A stretch of DNA of 64,000 nucleotides from an uncultured Lachnobacterium sp. (lineage in GTDB: Bacteria > Bacillota > Clostridia > Lachnospirales > Lachnospiraceae). The number at the start of each line of letters is the position of its first letter. Position 1 is the stretch's first letter. Positions 24,697 through 32,106 of this stretch are shown here, piece after piece. Made by a program: the position numbers and the translations under genes. Below the pieces are notes generated by a model. It had not been told where the DNA came from and did not search any database. It saw nothing but the letters and a program-made list of their open reading frames with translations. The stretch spans positions 13,618 through 77,617 of the forward strand of contig URSS01000008.1 of the NCBI GenBank assembly GCA_900550545.1, given 5' to 3'.

Positions 24697-24906
24697 ATGA
24701 AAGTAACAGTTGCAGGAAACGTAAAGGATATCAAAGAGGGAACAACCATCGCACAGCTGGTGATCGACGAGAAAGTTGAGAACCCGGAATATGTTACCGT
24801 AACCGTAAATGATGAGTTCGTTGAGAATCACGAGCTTGCAAACGTAACACTGAAAGAAAATGATGTGGTTGAGTTCTTATACTTCATGGGAGGAGGAAGC
24901 TTCTAA
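24697..24906 (+). CDS. hcyS: ThiS/MoaD-like sulfur carrier protein, HcyS-like
   Basis: A 69-residue beta-grasp carrier. It begins MKVTVAGNVKDIKEGTTIAQ and ends VVEFLYFMGGGSF. Ubiquitin-like sulfur carriers need a free C-terminal Gly-Gly for adenylation; here Ser-Phe follows GGG, so the tail must be clipped first. In the Wolinella HcyS system a JAMM protease (HcyD) removes a C-terminal residue in the same way, and a JAMM gene lies downstream. GGAGG precedes the ATG, and the stop overlaps the activating-enzyme ATG by one base. The symbol rests on operon context; a ThiS role in thiamine synthesis is less likely without thi genes. Confidence 0.75.
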   Translation: MKVTVAGNVKDIKEGTTIAQLVIDEKVENPEYVTVTVNDEFVENHELANVTLKENDVVEFLYFMGGGSF

Positions 24907-25712
24907 TGGCATTTACAAATGAACAGATGGAGCGATACAGCCGTCACATCATTCTGCAGGAAGTCGGTGTGAAGGGTCAGAAAAAGCTCCTGAACGGAAA
25001 AGTTTTAATTATCGGTGCAGGCGGACTTGGTGCACCGGCAGCAATGTATCTTGCGGCAGCAGGCGTAGGAACCATCGGAATTGTCGATGCGGATGAAGTA
25101 GATCTGTCCAATTTACAGAGACAGATCATTCATGGTACTGCGGATGTCGGCAAAGCAAAAGTAAAATCCGCAAAAGAAACAATGAATGCAATGAATCCGG
25201 ATGTTACCGTAAATACATACCGTGAGTTCGTTACATCGGAGAACATTATGGACCTGATCAAAGATTACGATTTTATCATTGATGGAACCGACAACTTTCC
25301 AGCAAAATTCTTAATCAACGATGCCTGTGTTATGGCAAAGAAACCATTCTCCCACGCCGGAATTATCCGTTTCAAGGGCCAGCTCATGACCTATGTTCCG
25401 GGAGAAGGACCATGCTACCGTTGTGTATTTAAGAATCCACCACCAAAGGATGCAGTTCCGACCTGTAAGCAGGCGGGTGTCATCGGTGCAATGGGCGGTG
25501 TCATCGGATCTTTACAGGCAATGGAAGCAATCAAGTATCTGATCGGTGTAGGAGATCTTCTTACTGGAAAACTTCTTACATTTGATGCTTTGAAGATGGA
25601 ATTCCATACAGTGAAACTGCCGAAGGCAGATCATAAGTGTGCAATCTGTGGCGATCACCCAACGATCACACAGTTGATCGATTACGAGCAGATCGAGTGC
25701 CCGGATCATTGA
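24906..25712 (+). CDS. hcyF: ThiF/MoeB-family adenylyltransferase, HcyF-like
   Basis: A 268-residue E1-like enzyme. The ATP site is GAGGLGAPAAMYLAAAGVG (about 37-55), the Arg finger is in NLQRQIIH (about 75-82), and zinc Cys pairs are CYRC (about 170-173) and CAIC plus the C-terminal EC. The PTCKQAGVIG segment holds the Cys near the active site. It should adenylate the C-terminal glycine of the carrier so that sulfide can form a thiocarboxylate. It starts on the last base of the carrier stop codon. Moco or thiamine service is possible but no such genes are in the window. Confidence 0.85.
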   Translation: MAFTNEQMERYSRHIILQEVGVKGQKKLLNGKVLIIGAGGLGAPAAMYLAAAGVGTIGIVDADEVDLSNLQRQIIHGTADVGKAKVKSAKETMNAMNPDVTVNTYREFVTSENIMDLIKDYDFIIDGTDNFPAKFLINDACVMAKKPFSHAGIIRFKGQLMTYVPGEGPCYRCVFKNPPPKDAVPTCKQAGVIGAMGGVIGSLQAMEAIKYLIGVGDLLTGKLLTFDALKMEFHTVKLPKADHKCAICGDHPTITQLIDYEQIECPDH

Positions 25713-25722
25713 AATGCAACTA

Positions 25723-25946
25723 ATGAGATATCACGAAAGTGATATCTCCTACGTACATCGCATCGCGTGAGCGAATTTGCATGCGATGTGCTCCATCATG
25801 AGATATTGCGAAATCGATATCTCCTACGCAAATCGCCTCCGCGAAGCGGACTTTTATATGCGATTTGCTCCACATGAGGTATCGCGTAAGCGATATCTCC
25901 TACGCAAATCGCCTCTGCGAAGCAGACTTTATAAGCGATTTGCTCC
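25723..25946. repeat. Three tandem structured repeats (about 75 bp) between hcyF and hcyD
   Basis: Units begin ATGAG at 25723, 25798 and 25874 and end GCTCC. Each has hairpin A, GAGATATC-type arms closed by GAAA or GTAA in two units, and hairpin B, long CAAATCGC/GCGATTTG (or ACATCGCAT/ATGCGATGT) arms enclosing a small inner hairpin such as TCCGC-GAA-GCGGA. Changes between units are mostly compensatory (AC/GT to GC/GC; TCCGC/GCGGA to TCTGC/GCAGA; the outer B arms), which supports selection on RNA structure. Being inside an operon, the units are probably transcribed. Confidence 0.85.
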
Positions 25947-25957
25947 TTGAAAAGGAG
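25943..25957 (+). promoter_or_regulatory. Hairpin covering the hcyD ribosome site
   Basis: CTCCTT, a 3-base loop and AAGGAG form a 6-bp stem in which the Shine-Dalgarno sequence of the JAMM gene is the 3' arm. The 5' arm is the end of the third repeat unit, so the repeat may influence translation. Confidence 0.5.
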
Positions 25958-25967
25958 GAAACAAACC

Positions 25968-26390
25968 ATGCTTACAATGAAAAAAGCAGACTACGAAAAG
26001 ATTCTGTCCCACGCCAAAGAGAACCTTCCGGAAGAGGCCTGCGGTCTCATCGCCGGAACCAAAGACGGGGACAAGAAGACAATCGAGAAAGTATATTTAC
26101 TGGAGAATGTCGACCATACCAATGAGCATTTTTCCATGAATCCAAAGGACCAGCTTGCGGCAGTCAAAGACATGCGTGCCAATGGACTTGTTCCGCTGGG
26201 CAACTGGCATTCCCATCCGGAGTCTCCATCCCGTCCATCGGAAGAAGACAAGCGTCTGGCATTTGACCCGACTGTGAACTATCTGATTCTTTCCCTGATG
26301 GATATGGATCAGCCGGTACTTAAGGCGTTTGACATTGATCGTGAGAAAAATGTGACAATCGAGGAACTTCAGATTTTAGATGAATCATAA
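25968..26390 (+). CDS. hcyD: JAMM/Mov34 metalloprotease, HcyD/Mec-like
   Basis: A 140-residue zinc protease of the JAB1/MPN family. The motif WHSHPESPSRPSEED (about 79-93) gives H-x-H-x7-S-x2-D, and Glu in LPEEACGLIAG near residue 20 completes the active site. Mec in Mycobacterium releases cysteine from CysO; HcyD in Wolinella first trims HcyS and later frees homocysteine. Both roles fit the GGGSF carrier upstream. The ATG 8 bases after AAGGAGG is chosen over one seven codons earlier. The gene is separated from hcyF by the structured repeats. Confidence 0.85.
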   Translation: MLTMKKADYEKILSHAKENLPEEACGLIAGTKDGDKKTIEKVYLLENVDHTNEHFSMNPKDQLAAVKDMRANGLVPLGNWHSHPESPSRPSEEDKRLAFDPTVNYLILSLMDMDQPVLKAFDIDREKNVTIEELQILDES

Positions 26391-26415
26391 ATGAATGTTC
26401 AAAAAGAGGTAATTT

Positions 26416-27348
26416 ATGTACGATTTGGTAATTGTGGGAAGTGGCCCGGCAGGCTTGTCAGCGGCGGTATATGCGAAGCGCGCCTGCTTGGATCTTCTTG
26501 TTTTGGAAAAAGAAATGATGGCTGGTGGCCAGATTGTTTATACAGAAGAAGTGGACAATTATCTTGGATTTCCAGGAACCAGTGGATTTGACCTTGCGCA
26601 GCAGTTTGAAAAGCATGCGAGGGAACTTGATGTACCGTTCGCGGAGGGTGAAGTCACAGGTGTTGAGAAAACAGAAGAGGGCTGGCAGATACAATTGGAA
26701 TCAGGTGAAAGCATTGAAACAAAAAGTATCATTCTTGCAAGTGGAGCTATGCACCGCAAGCTCGGAGTACCGGGGGAAAAGGAACTGGCCGGGGCAGGGG
26801 TATCTTATTGTGCAACCTGCGACGGGGCTTTTTTCAAGGATAAAGTGGTTGCGGTCGTTGGTGGCGGAGATGTAGCCATTGAAGATGCCTTATATCTGGC
26901 AAAGATGTGCAAACAGGTATATCTGGTTCATCGCAGACAGGGACTTCGTGCAACACAGGTTTTACAGGAACAGATGAAAAACACACCAAATATTACATTT
27001 TTACCGGATTGCGAAGTGAAAAGTATTATCGGTGAACAGAAAGTAGAAAAAATAGAGCTGAACAACAAAGCGGAGAATGCGCCAGAAGAGCTGGCAGTAG
27101 ACGGCGTCTTTGTTGCCATTGGAATGGAGCCGCAGGCTGCTGCATATGCGAATGTACTTACTTTAGAGGGCGGTTATGTGCCGGCAGGGGAGGATTGTAC
27201 GACGCAGCAGCCGGGCTTGTTTGTGGCAGGCGATGTGCGGACAAAAAAGCTGCGTCAGATTGTTACAGCGGTGGCAGATGGAGCCAATGCGGTGGCGTCT
27301 GCAGTAGACTATTTAACAAAGAGAAAAAAGGTGGTGGAAACATGCTGA
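26416..27348 (+). CDS. trxB: Thioredoxin-disulfide reductase (NADPH type)
   Basis: A 310-residue flavoprotein. FAD motif GSGPAGLSAAVYA lies at about 8-20, the redox pair is CATCD near 135, the NADPH motif GGGDVAIEDA near 155, and HRRQGLRA near 177 carries the 2'-phosphate-binding arginines. The C-terminal FAD block is FVAGDVRTKKLRQ. All standard motifs are intact, unlike the relative at 9449. It probably reduces the CIPC thioredoxin of the same operon. AGAGG precedes the ATG, and the stop overlaps the Rrf2 gene by 7 bases. Confidence 0.92.
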   Translation: MYDLVIVGSGPAGLSAAVYAKRACLDLLVLEKEMMAGGQIVYTEEVDNYLGFPGTSGFDLAQQFEKHARELDVPFAEGEVTGVEKTEEGWQIQLESGESIETKSIILASGAMHRKLGVPGEKELAGAGVSYCATCDGAFFKDKVVAVVGGGDVAIEDALYLAKMCKQVYLVHRRQGLRATQVLQEQMKNTPNITFLPDCEVKSIIGEQKVEKIELNNKAENAPEELAVDGVFVAIGMEPQAAAYANVLTLEGGYVPAGEDCTTQQPGLFVAGDVRTKKLRQIVTAVADGANAVASAVDYLTKRKKVVETC

Positions 27349-27770
27349 TATCTTCGAGAGGACAATATGCGATTCGTATTCTGTTAGATCTGGCGATTCA
27401 TGAAAATGGCGAAGCGATTAACGTGAAGACCATAGCAGAGCGTCAGGAATTATCGGAAAAGTATATGGAACAGATTTTGAGTGTGCTGCAAAAGGCCGGA
27501 TTTGTCATCAGTACAAGAGGATATCATGGTGGATACCATCTTTCCGGAAGACCGGAAAATTATTCTGTGGGGAAAATCCTCCGGACGGTAGACGGACCAT
27601 TGATTCCTGCAAGTCAGCAGGCAGATACATCGGGAAAACCGGTAGATATGGTAGTCAATGAGCTGTGGGGGGATTTGCAGGAAAAAATTGAAAAAACACT
27701 CGATGGTGTAACGCTTCTTGATCTGATGAACAGTTACAATGATAAGATTTGTTTTAATTATATGATATGA
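27342..27770 (+). CDS. Rrf2-family regulator, CymR-like
   Basis: A 142-residue winged-helix protein beginning MLISSRGQYAIRILLDLAIH. The HTH lies at about 27-50 (AERQELSEKYMEQILSVLQ) and the wing at about 56-68 (ISTRGYHGGYHLSG). The three cysteines that hold the Fe-S cluster in IscR are absent; the only Cys is near the C-terminus (KICFNYMI). The C-terminus ends like CymR of Bacillus, which represses sulfur genes with CysK as partner. Its position at the end of the metY operon and the operator-like boxes at both sulfur promoters support autoregulated control by cysteine supply (inference). Confidence 0.82.
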   Translation: MLISSRGQYAIRILLDLAIHENGEAINVKTIAERQELSEKYMEQILSVLQKAGFVISTRGYHGGYHLSGRPENYSVGKILRTVDGPLIPASQQADTSGKPVDMVVNELWGDLQEKIEKTLDGVTLLDLMNSYNDKICFNYMI

Positions 27771-27803
27771 GGGTCAAAAGGTATTATTGATGTATGCTTA
27801 TAT

Positions 27804-27830
27804 GGAGGCAGTTTTCTGCCTCCTGTTTTT
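27804..27830 (+). terminator. Terminator of the metY-Rrf2 operon
   Basis: GGAGGCAG/CTGCCTCC stem, TTTT loop, then TGTTTTT. It closes the second sulfur operon. Confidence 0.9.
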
Positions 27831-27861
27831 ATACATTTTTTCGAAAAAATGTAAAGTTTTA

Positions 27862-27891
27862 TTACCATATTAATGAAAGAAAGCGTATAAT
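27862..27891 (+). promoter_or_regulatory. Possible promoter of the Nudix gene
   Basis: TTACCA, 18 bases, TATAAT, about 33 bases before the ATG. Confidence 0.4.
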
Positions 27892-27923
27892 AGAGAAAAT
27901 AAGAAACAAAAGAAGGAGGAAGG

Positions 27924-28433
27924 ATGAAAACACTTTTAATACTAGACAAAAAAGACTATACCGAAGATATGCCTGTCTTTGAAAAGTTTTCCACCCGTGC
28001 TGTAATCATCCGCAATGGAAAGATTGCTACACAGCATGGAAATGCTGGTGATTACAAGATTTTAGGAGGCGGTGTGGAACCTGGAGAGGATCTTCATGAG
28101 GCATTGATTCGTGAGGTGCAGGAGGAGTCCGGCCTTGTTGTCATTCCTTCTTCCATTCAGGCGATTGGGGAAATCGTGGAGAGGAGGAGAGATATTTTTG
28201 ATCCCAATATGGTTTATGTATGTCATTCCTGCTTTTTCTTCTGCGATGCGGAAGAAAAAATGGTCGCAACACATATGACAGAGAGCGAGATCGCAAAAGG
28301 ATTTCATCTCGAGTGGGCAACCCCGCAGAAAATTCTTGACGGCAATAAACCATTTTGTAATCAGCAGCCATGGAGTTACCGCGACAGTGAATTTATTCGC
28401 ATGTTACCGGAACTGATGCATGCTGACAAGTAG
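27924..28433 (+). CDS. Nudix hydrolase
   Basis: A 169-residue pyrophosphohydrolase. The Nudix box reads GVEPGEDLHEALIREVQEES plus GLVV (about residues 49-72), matching G-x5-E-x7-REUxEExGU. An N-terminal extension of about 25 residues precedes the fold. AAGGAGGAAGG stands directly before the ATG. Substrate, such as an oxidised nucleotide, nucleotide sugar or capped RNA, cannot be inferred from the box alone. It stands as a single gene behind the sulfur island. Confidence 0.88.
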   Translation: MKTLLILDKKDYTEDMPVFEKFSTRAVIIRNGKIATQHGNAGDYKILGGGVEPGEDLHEALIREVQEESGLVVIPSSIQAIGEIVERRRDIFDPNMVYVCHSCFFFCDAEEKMVATHMTESEIAKGFHLEWATPQKILDGNKPFCNQQPWSYRDSEFIRMLPELMHADK

Positions 28434-28607
28434 CTTGCAGGGAGCAGGCAAACAATAAAAAATGCATCAAACAAATCAGATGCATAATATTACATATTAT
28501 TTACAAAAAATAACATATCGTCTTTACATAATTTCTTTATAATGCTAAAGAGTAATATCGGATGTATATGCAGACATATATAATCAATTGTAGAAGGTGA
28601 AGGGAGT

Positions 28608-29252
28608 ATGGAAAAAGAGACAGATATGAATCAAAAAATTGAACAGTTACGCAGTTCCTGGGAGAATGAAGAATTTCAAAAAAAGCATGCGAAGGCAAGG
28701 AATCTTGTGATACGCACGTTACGGGAACTGAATGGATTTTATATTGCAAAGACCGGATATGGGTTTACACGTTTTGTAGAAAGCCGTATGAAGACGCCAG
28801 AGAGCATCTGTGGCAAATTACAGCGTAAAGGCCGGCCTGTTGACTTTAAGACTGCAACTGAGGTATTGAATGATATTTCAGGGGTACGTTGCATTTGTTA
28901 CAGTGTAAAAGAAATATACTGGATTGCACACCAAATTGGTAAGGACTCGCGTTTTCAGATTATCAAGGCAAAGGATTATATCCGGAAGCCGAAGAAAAAC
29001 GGTTATGAGAGTTATCATATTATTATGGATGTTCCGGTGGAGAACGAATATGTGCGTGTGGAATTACAGCTTCGGACACTGATTATGGATGCATGGGCAG
29101 AAATGGACAATCGTATTTCTTATAAGAAAAGTGAGAAAATACCAGAGGAGATGACCCAACGCATAGAGAAATATGCAAAGATGGGAAGACGTTTGGATAA
29201 GTTGATTCAAAAGACGCTCAATGATGTACCAAAGGCAGGCGTGAAAGTGTAA
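28608..29252 (+). CDS. Small alarmone synthetase ((p)ppGpp synthetase, RelQ/RelP type)
   Basis: A 214-residue single-domain RelA/SpoT synthetase without the HD hydrolase, TGS or ACT domains of long RSH proteins. Conserved blocks are SRMKTPESICGKLQRKG (about 61-77), NDISGVRCIC (about 88-97), RKPKKNGYESYHI (about 125-137) and ELQLRTLIMDAWAEMDNRIS (about 148-167). It should transfer pyrophosphate from ATP to GDP or GTP. GGTGAAGGGAG precedes the ATG. The gene stands alone, flanked by a convergent XRE gene. Confidence 0.88.
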   Translation: MEKETDMNQKIEQLRSSWENEEFQKKHAKARNLVIRTLRELNGFYIAKTGYGFTRFVESRMKTPESICGKLQRKGRPVDFKTATEVLNDISGVRCICYSVKEIYWIAHQIGKDSRFQIIKAKDYIRKPKKNGYESYHIIMDVPVENEYVRVELQLRTLIMDAWAEMDNRISYKKSEKIPEEMTQRIEKYAKMGRRLDKLIQKTLNDVPKAGVKV

Positions 29253-29317
29253 TCGCGATGTGCGACAGGAAATACAAGCAGATGTCTGGAAATTGTAAGA
29301 AATCCCTTGACAACTGC

Positions 29318-29677
29318 TTATTTTTTTGTAGATAATAGTTCATCCTGTTGTGTTAAAAGGAAATCCAGATATGCTTTTACAGTTGGAAGTAATGCTGGAG
29401 AAAGGTTATTCAGCTGCTGCATGATGGTCAGCATTTCCGGCCGGTCTTTGCGGAAGTTATAGAACATTTCCCAGCTCTCAATATCAAAGAACTCACTGAT
29501 GGAATCAATTTTATCCAGAGATGGTGATGTCTTTTTATTGAGAATTTTTTGAATGTAACTGTCTGAAGTACCAATACTGGTACTGAGATTTCGCATAGAA
29601 GGTGTACCTTCCTGATTTAGCATATAGGTTAAATTTTCCCGAATGATTTCGCTTGACTTTTTGTGCTGCATAATCAT
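29318..29677 (-). CDS. XRE-family helix-turn-helix regulator
   Basis: A 119-residue protein on the reverse strand. The HTH spans about residues 8-66 (MRNLSTSIGTSDSYIQKILN). The rest is a helical C-terminal part ending LDFLLTQQDELLSTKK. AAGGAG lies 4 bases before the ATG; the second ATG two codons on would give 10-base spacing. It runs convergently toward the alarmone synthetase gene and divergently from blaI. The regulated genes are unknown. Confidence 0.82.
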   Translation of the reverse strand: MIMQHKKSSEIIRENLTYMLNQEGTPSMRNLSTSIGTSDSYIQKILNKKTSPSLDKIDSISEFFDIESWEMFYNFRKDRPEMLTIMQQLNNLSPALLPTVKAYLDFLLTQQDELLSTKK

Positions 29678-29798
29678 TTATCTCCTTTATTTCTGTTTAT
29701 TATATAGAACTTGGAGATAAACTATGAGACAGAGAGTATACAGAATGAAATGATTCGAGGACAATGAGTATCAATTTACAAAAATCAACAAAAAACTA

Positions 29799-29830
29799 TT
29801 GAGTTATCAGACTACGTCGAATACGATAAT
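29799..29830 (+). promoter_or_regulatory. blaI promoter with possible BlaI operator
   Basis: TTGAGT, 17 bases, TACGAT. The spacer contains GACTACGT, a half-site similar to BlaI/MecI operators (GACTAC-type arms), so autoregulation is likely. Moderate support. Confidence 0.45.
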
Positions 29831-29861
29831 CGTGTGAGAGCGAATGAACAAGGAGAAAGTC

Positions 29862-30257
29862 ATGGCAAGAAAGAAAAGTTTAATTAAAGATTTAAGCGCG
29901 TGCGAAACAGTTATTATGAAAGTTATCTGGGATGCGGTAGACGATATCGCCCTTCAGCAGCTGATTGTAGATCTGCGTGAGCAGTATGGCAGAGATTATG
30001 CCAGAACAACAGTTGTTACATTCTTAGGAAAGATGGCAGAGAAGGGCTTTATCAGTACTTATCGTGTCGGAAAGCATTCTTATGTTCATGCATTAAAGGA
30101 TGAGAAGACATACAAAGAGAAACTTATGAAGGATGAGACGGACTTTTGGTTCGGTGGAAGACCAGAGGATGCAATGGCAGCCATCTGTAATTCCCGTGAT
30201 ATCTCAAAAGATGAGATACAGAAAATGAGACAGTTACTGGATGACATGGACGATTAA
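29862..30257 (+). CDS. BlaI/MecI/CopY-family repressor
   Basis: A 131-residue winged-helix repressor. Residues 8-80 hold the DNA-binding domain (SACETVIMKVIWDAVDDIAL, then RTTVVTFLGKMAEKGFI), followed by a C-terminal helical dimer part. ATG 29862 is chosen because AAGGAGA lies 5 bases upstream. It overlaps the M56 metalloprotease gene by 17 bases, the classic blaI-blaR1 arrangement in which the protease triggers cleavage of the repressor. No beta-lactamase gene is nearby, so the target is unknown. Confidence 0.88.
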   Translation: MARKKSLIKDLSACETVIMKVIWDAVDDIALQQLIVDLREQYGRDYARTTVVTFLGKMAEKGFISTYRVGKHSYVHALKDEKTYKEKLMKDETDFWFGGRPEDAMAAICNSRDISKDEIQKMRQLLDDMDD

Positions 30258-31641
30258 TCTGATGTATCTGATTCTCTGGACATCTTTGTCCGGAGCAATC
30301 GTGTCTGTCGTTTGGTTTGCCATCGGCAGACTACTGGAGAAAGCAGGTTTCTTGCATATAACGTATATACTGTTAAAAGTAGCGATTCTTTTCTGGGTGG
30401 TTCCGATTACGTATGGAGTGTTGTTGCTTCGGACGATGACATATGGAGACGTGCATCGTTCTATTAGTCCGGGCTTTTCCATAACACCTACGATTCTGCA
30501 GACAGCGACCGTGTTCTGTGCTGCCTGGAGTATTGGAGCTGCGATTGGAATGGCACAGTATATTGTGCAAAGAATAAAGATCACGAGGATGATGAAGCAT
30601 GCAACGTTCTGTTCAAAGGAAGTGGAACAGCAGTTCGCACAGAGATGTGCAGCGGAAGGAAGTTATGCCAGACGTGTCCGCGTGAGACAGAGTTATCAGA
30701 TTGAGATTCCAAGAGTTACCGGGATACTTCATCCGATTGTAGTCCTTCCAGTGGAAAGATATTCCGTTGAAGAACGGGATGTGGTTTTCAGACATGAACT
30801 GACACATGTTAAACATCATGATATATTGTTCCGAAATCTTACAATGCTCCTATGTATCATTCATTTCATGAATCCGTTTGCGTGGTGGCTTAACCGGCAG
30901 ATGCGCAAATGGAGCGAGTATGCTTGTGATTATGAAATATGCTGTCGCAATCATAAACTGAAGAAGTATTACGATGTCATACTGAATATGGCAGAGAAAA
31001 GCATGAATGCACAGTTTTTAAGCGTACAGTTGTTAGAGAGTGAAAGTGAATTACAGGAAAGGATGAAACATGTTATGAAGTGTTATAAGAAGAAAAATAA
31101 GTTAAAATTTGTGGCAGGAATGCTGGTAGCATGTATTACATGGATCAGTGGAAGTAGTGTCTATGCTGTTTCAGCGGCCAGTGTGAGTGCTGTTGAACAG
31201 TGGAAAAACGCTACGGTAGTCGAGACAAAAGAGAATACAACACAGGAATTGGATGTCGAAGAGGCAACAGAATTGATCGAAATGACAGAGACAAGCCGGG
31301 CAAGAAACATTCAGGCGTCTTTGGGAGAGGTTGAGGTACTTTCAGCAAAGAGTGGGTTGTACAATTTTAATTGGAATGTGAAGGCCGGTAAAGAAATATA
31401 TTCTCCTTCATTTCGGGCAACTTCTTCGCAGACTATTTCGGTTACAGGAAGAACATCACCAGCTACTAAGTATTTAAAAGTTGGGATTACGGAACCGGAT
31501 GGAAAACGTCGGTATATTTCTGCAAAGGGAGCATTTGATCATACTTTTAAATTAACAAAAACAGGAACTTACACCATCTATGCAGAAAATGAGAACGATA
31601 TTGCTATTAATGTTGCCGGAGCTTATGAGGTTAATGACTAA
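30241..31641 (+). CDS. M56-family membrane metallopeptidase (BlaR1-like) with unusual C-terminal domain
   Basis: A 466-residue protein. Several membrane segments in the first 110 residues are followed by the zinc protease domain with HELTHVKHHD near residue 185. A membrane segment lies at about 285-305, after which an outer part begins. BlaR1 and MecR1 end in a penicillin-binding domain; this protein has a linker and about 95 residues resembling a beta-sandwich (from LYNFNWNVKAGKEIYS to the end). It probably senses another envelope signal. The first ATG is inside blaI with no clear ribosome site, so coupled translation is likely; an ATG 21 bases on is an alternative. Confidence 0.83.
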   Translation: MTWTINLMYLILWTSLSGAIVSVVWFAIGRLLEKAGFLHITYILLKVAILFWVVPITYGVLLLRTMTYGDVHRSISPGFSITPTILQTATVFCAAWSIGAAIGMAQYIVQRIKITRMMKHATFCSKEVEQQFAQRCAAEGSYARRVRVRQSYQIEIPRVTGILHPIVVLPVERYSVEERDVVFRHELTHVKHHDILFRNLTMLLCIIHFMNPFAWWLNRQMRKWSEYACDYEICCRNHKLKKYYDVILNMAEKSMNAQFLSVQLLESESELQERMKHVMKCYKKKNKLKFVAGMLVACITWISGSSVYAVSAASVSAVEQWKNATVVETKENTTQELDVEEATELIEMTETSRARNIQASLGEVEVLSAKSGLYNFNWNVKAGKEIYSPSFRATSSQTISVTGRTSPATKYLKVGITEPDGKRRYISAKGAFDHTFKLTKTGTYTIYAENENDIAINVAGAYEVND

Positions 31642-31676
31642 AAACAAAAATCTATAGTAGTATGGAATACCTATAA

Positions 31677-31706
31677 AAAGAGATGTGATTTGCATCTCTT
31701 TTTTTT
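31677..31706 (+). terminator. Terminator after the M56 gene
   Basis: AAAGAGATG/CATCTCTTT stem with a 7-base loop and a T8 run. Confidence 0.88.
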
Positions 31707-31814
31707 GCTTTGGGTTACAATTGGGGAGAAACAGAGCTCATTTTGAATATTGCTATAAATATAGTGAAGTATTATAATATATTCATAAATTTACAAAAGA
31801 ATGGGACTAAATAT

Positions 31815-32056
31815 ATGTATAGTAATGAACGATGTCTTATATTTGATGAATCAGGTAATTTAGGCGCAGATGGAAGATATTTTGTAATATCTTGTATAGA
31901 TACGATGAATGCGAAATCTTTACATAATATAATGAAAAGAAAACTTAAACAGGCAGGTGATAATTCCCTGAACTCAAAACCTTGCATGCTCACGAAATTA
32001 AGGCGAAAGATGCTTATCCATGTGTAAAATATCATATATTGAAACACAGATCATGA
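31815..32056 (+). pseudogene. Decayed DUF3800 gene (frameshift and truncation)
   Basis: The ATG at 31815 opens a frame reading RCLIFDESGNLGADGRYFVI, the N-terminal DUF3800 block with its acidic DESG motif. Around 31980 this frame loses similarity and ends at 32027. In another frame, codons from 31988 read HEIKAKDAYPCVKYHIL, the next block of the same family, before a stop at 32054. So one frameshift separates two adjoining parts, and the remaining roughly 150 residues are gone. The remnant lies between two terminators. DUF3800 proteins have an RNase H-like fold and often sit in mobile or defence loci. Confidence 0.75.
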
Positions 32057-32067
32057 TTCAGAGCATT

Positions 32068-32098
32068 GAAGAGAGGGAAAAGATTCCCTCTCTTTTTA
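32068..32098 (+). terminator. Terminator after the DUF3800 remnant
   Basis: AGAGAGGGAA/TTCCCTCTCT stem, AAGA loop and T-rich tail. Confidence 0.88.
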
Positions 32099-32106
32099 TT
32101 TACCGG

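Noticed and set aside
24697..25712. Carrier and activating enzyme considered as ThiS/ThiF or MoaD/MoeB.
   Set aside because: No thiamine or molybdopterin genes are nearby, while metY, sulfite reductase and a JAMM protease are in the same operon; the masked C-terminus also fits the HcyS type better.
28457..28490. ATGCATC/GATGCAT hairpin with a T run on the reverse strand, a possible reverse terminator.
   Set aside because: The only reverse-strand gene nearby ends more than 800 bases away beyond the alarmone synthetase gene, so a terminator role is unsupported.
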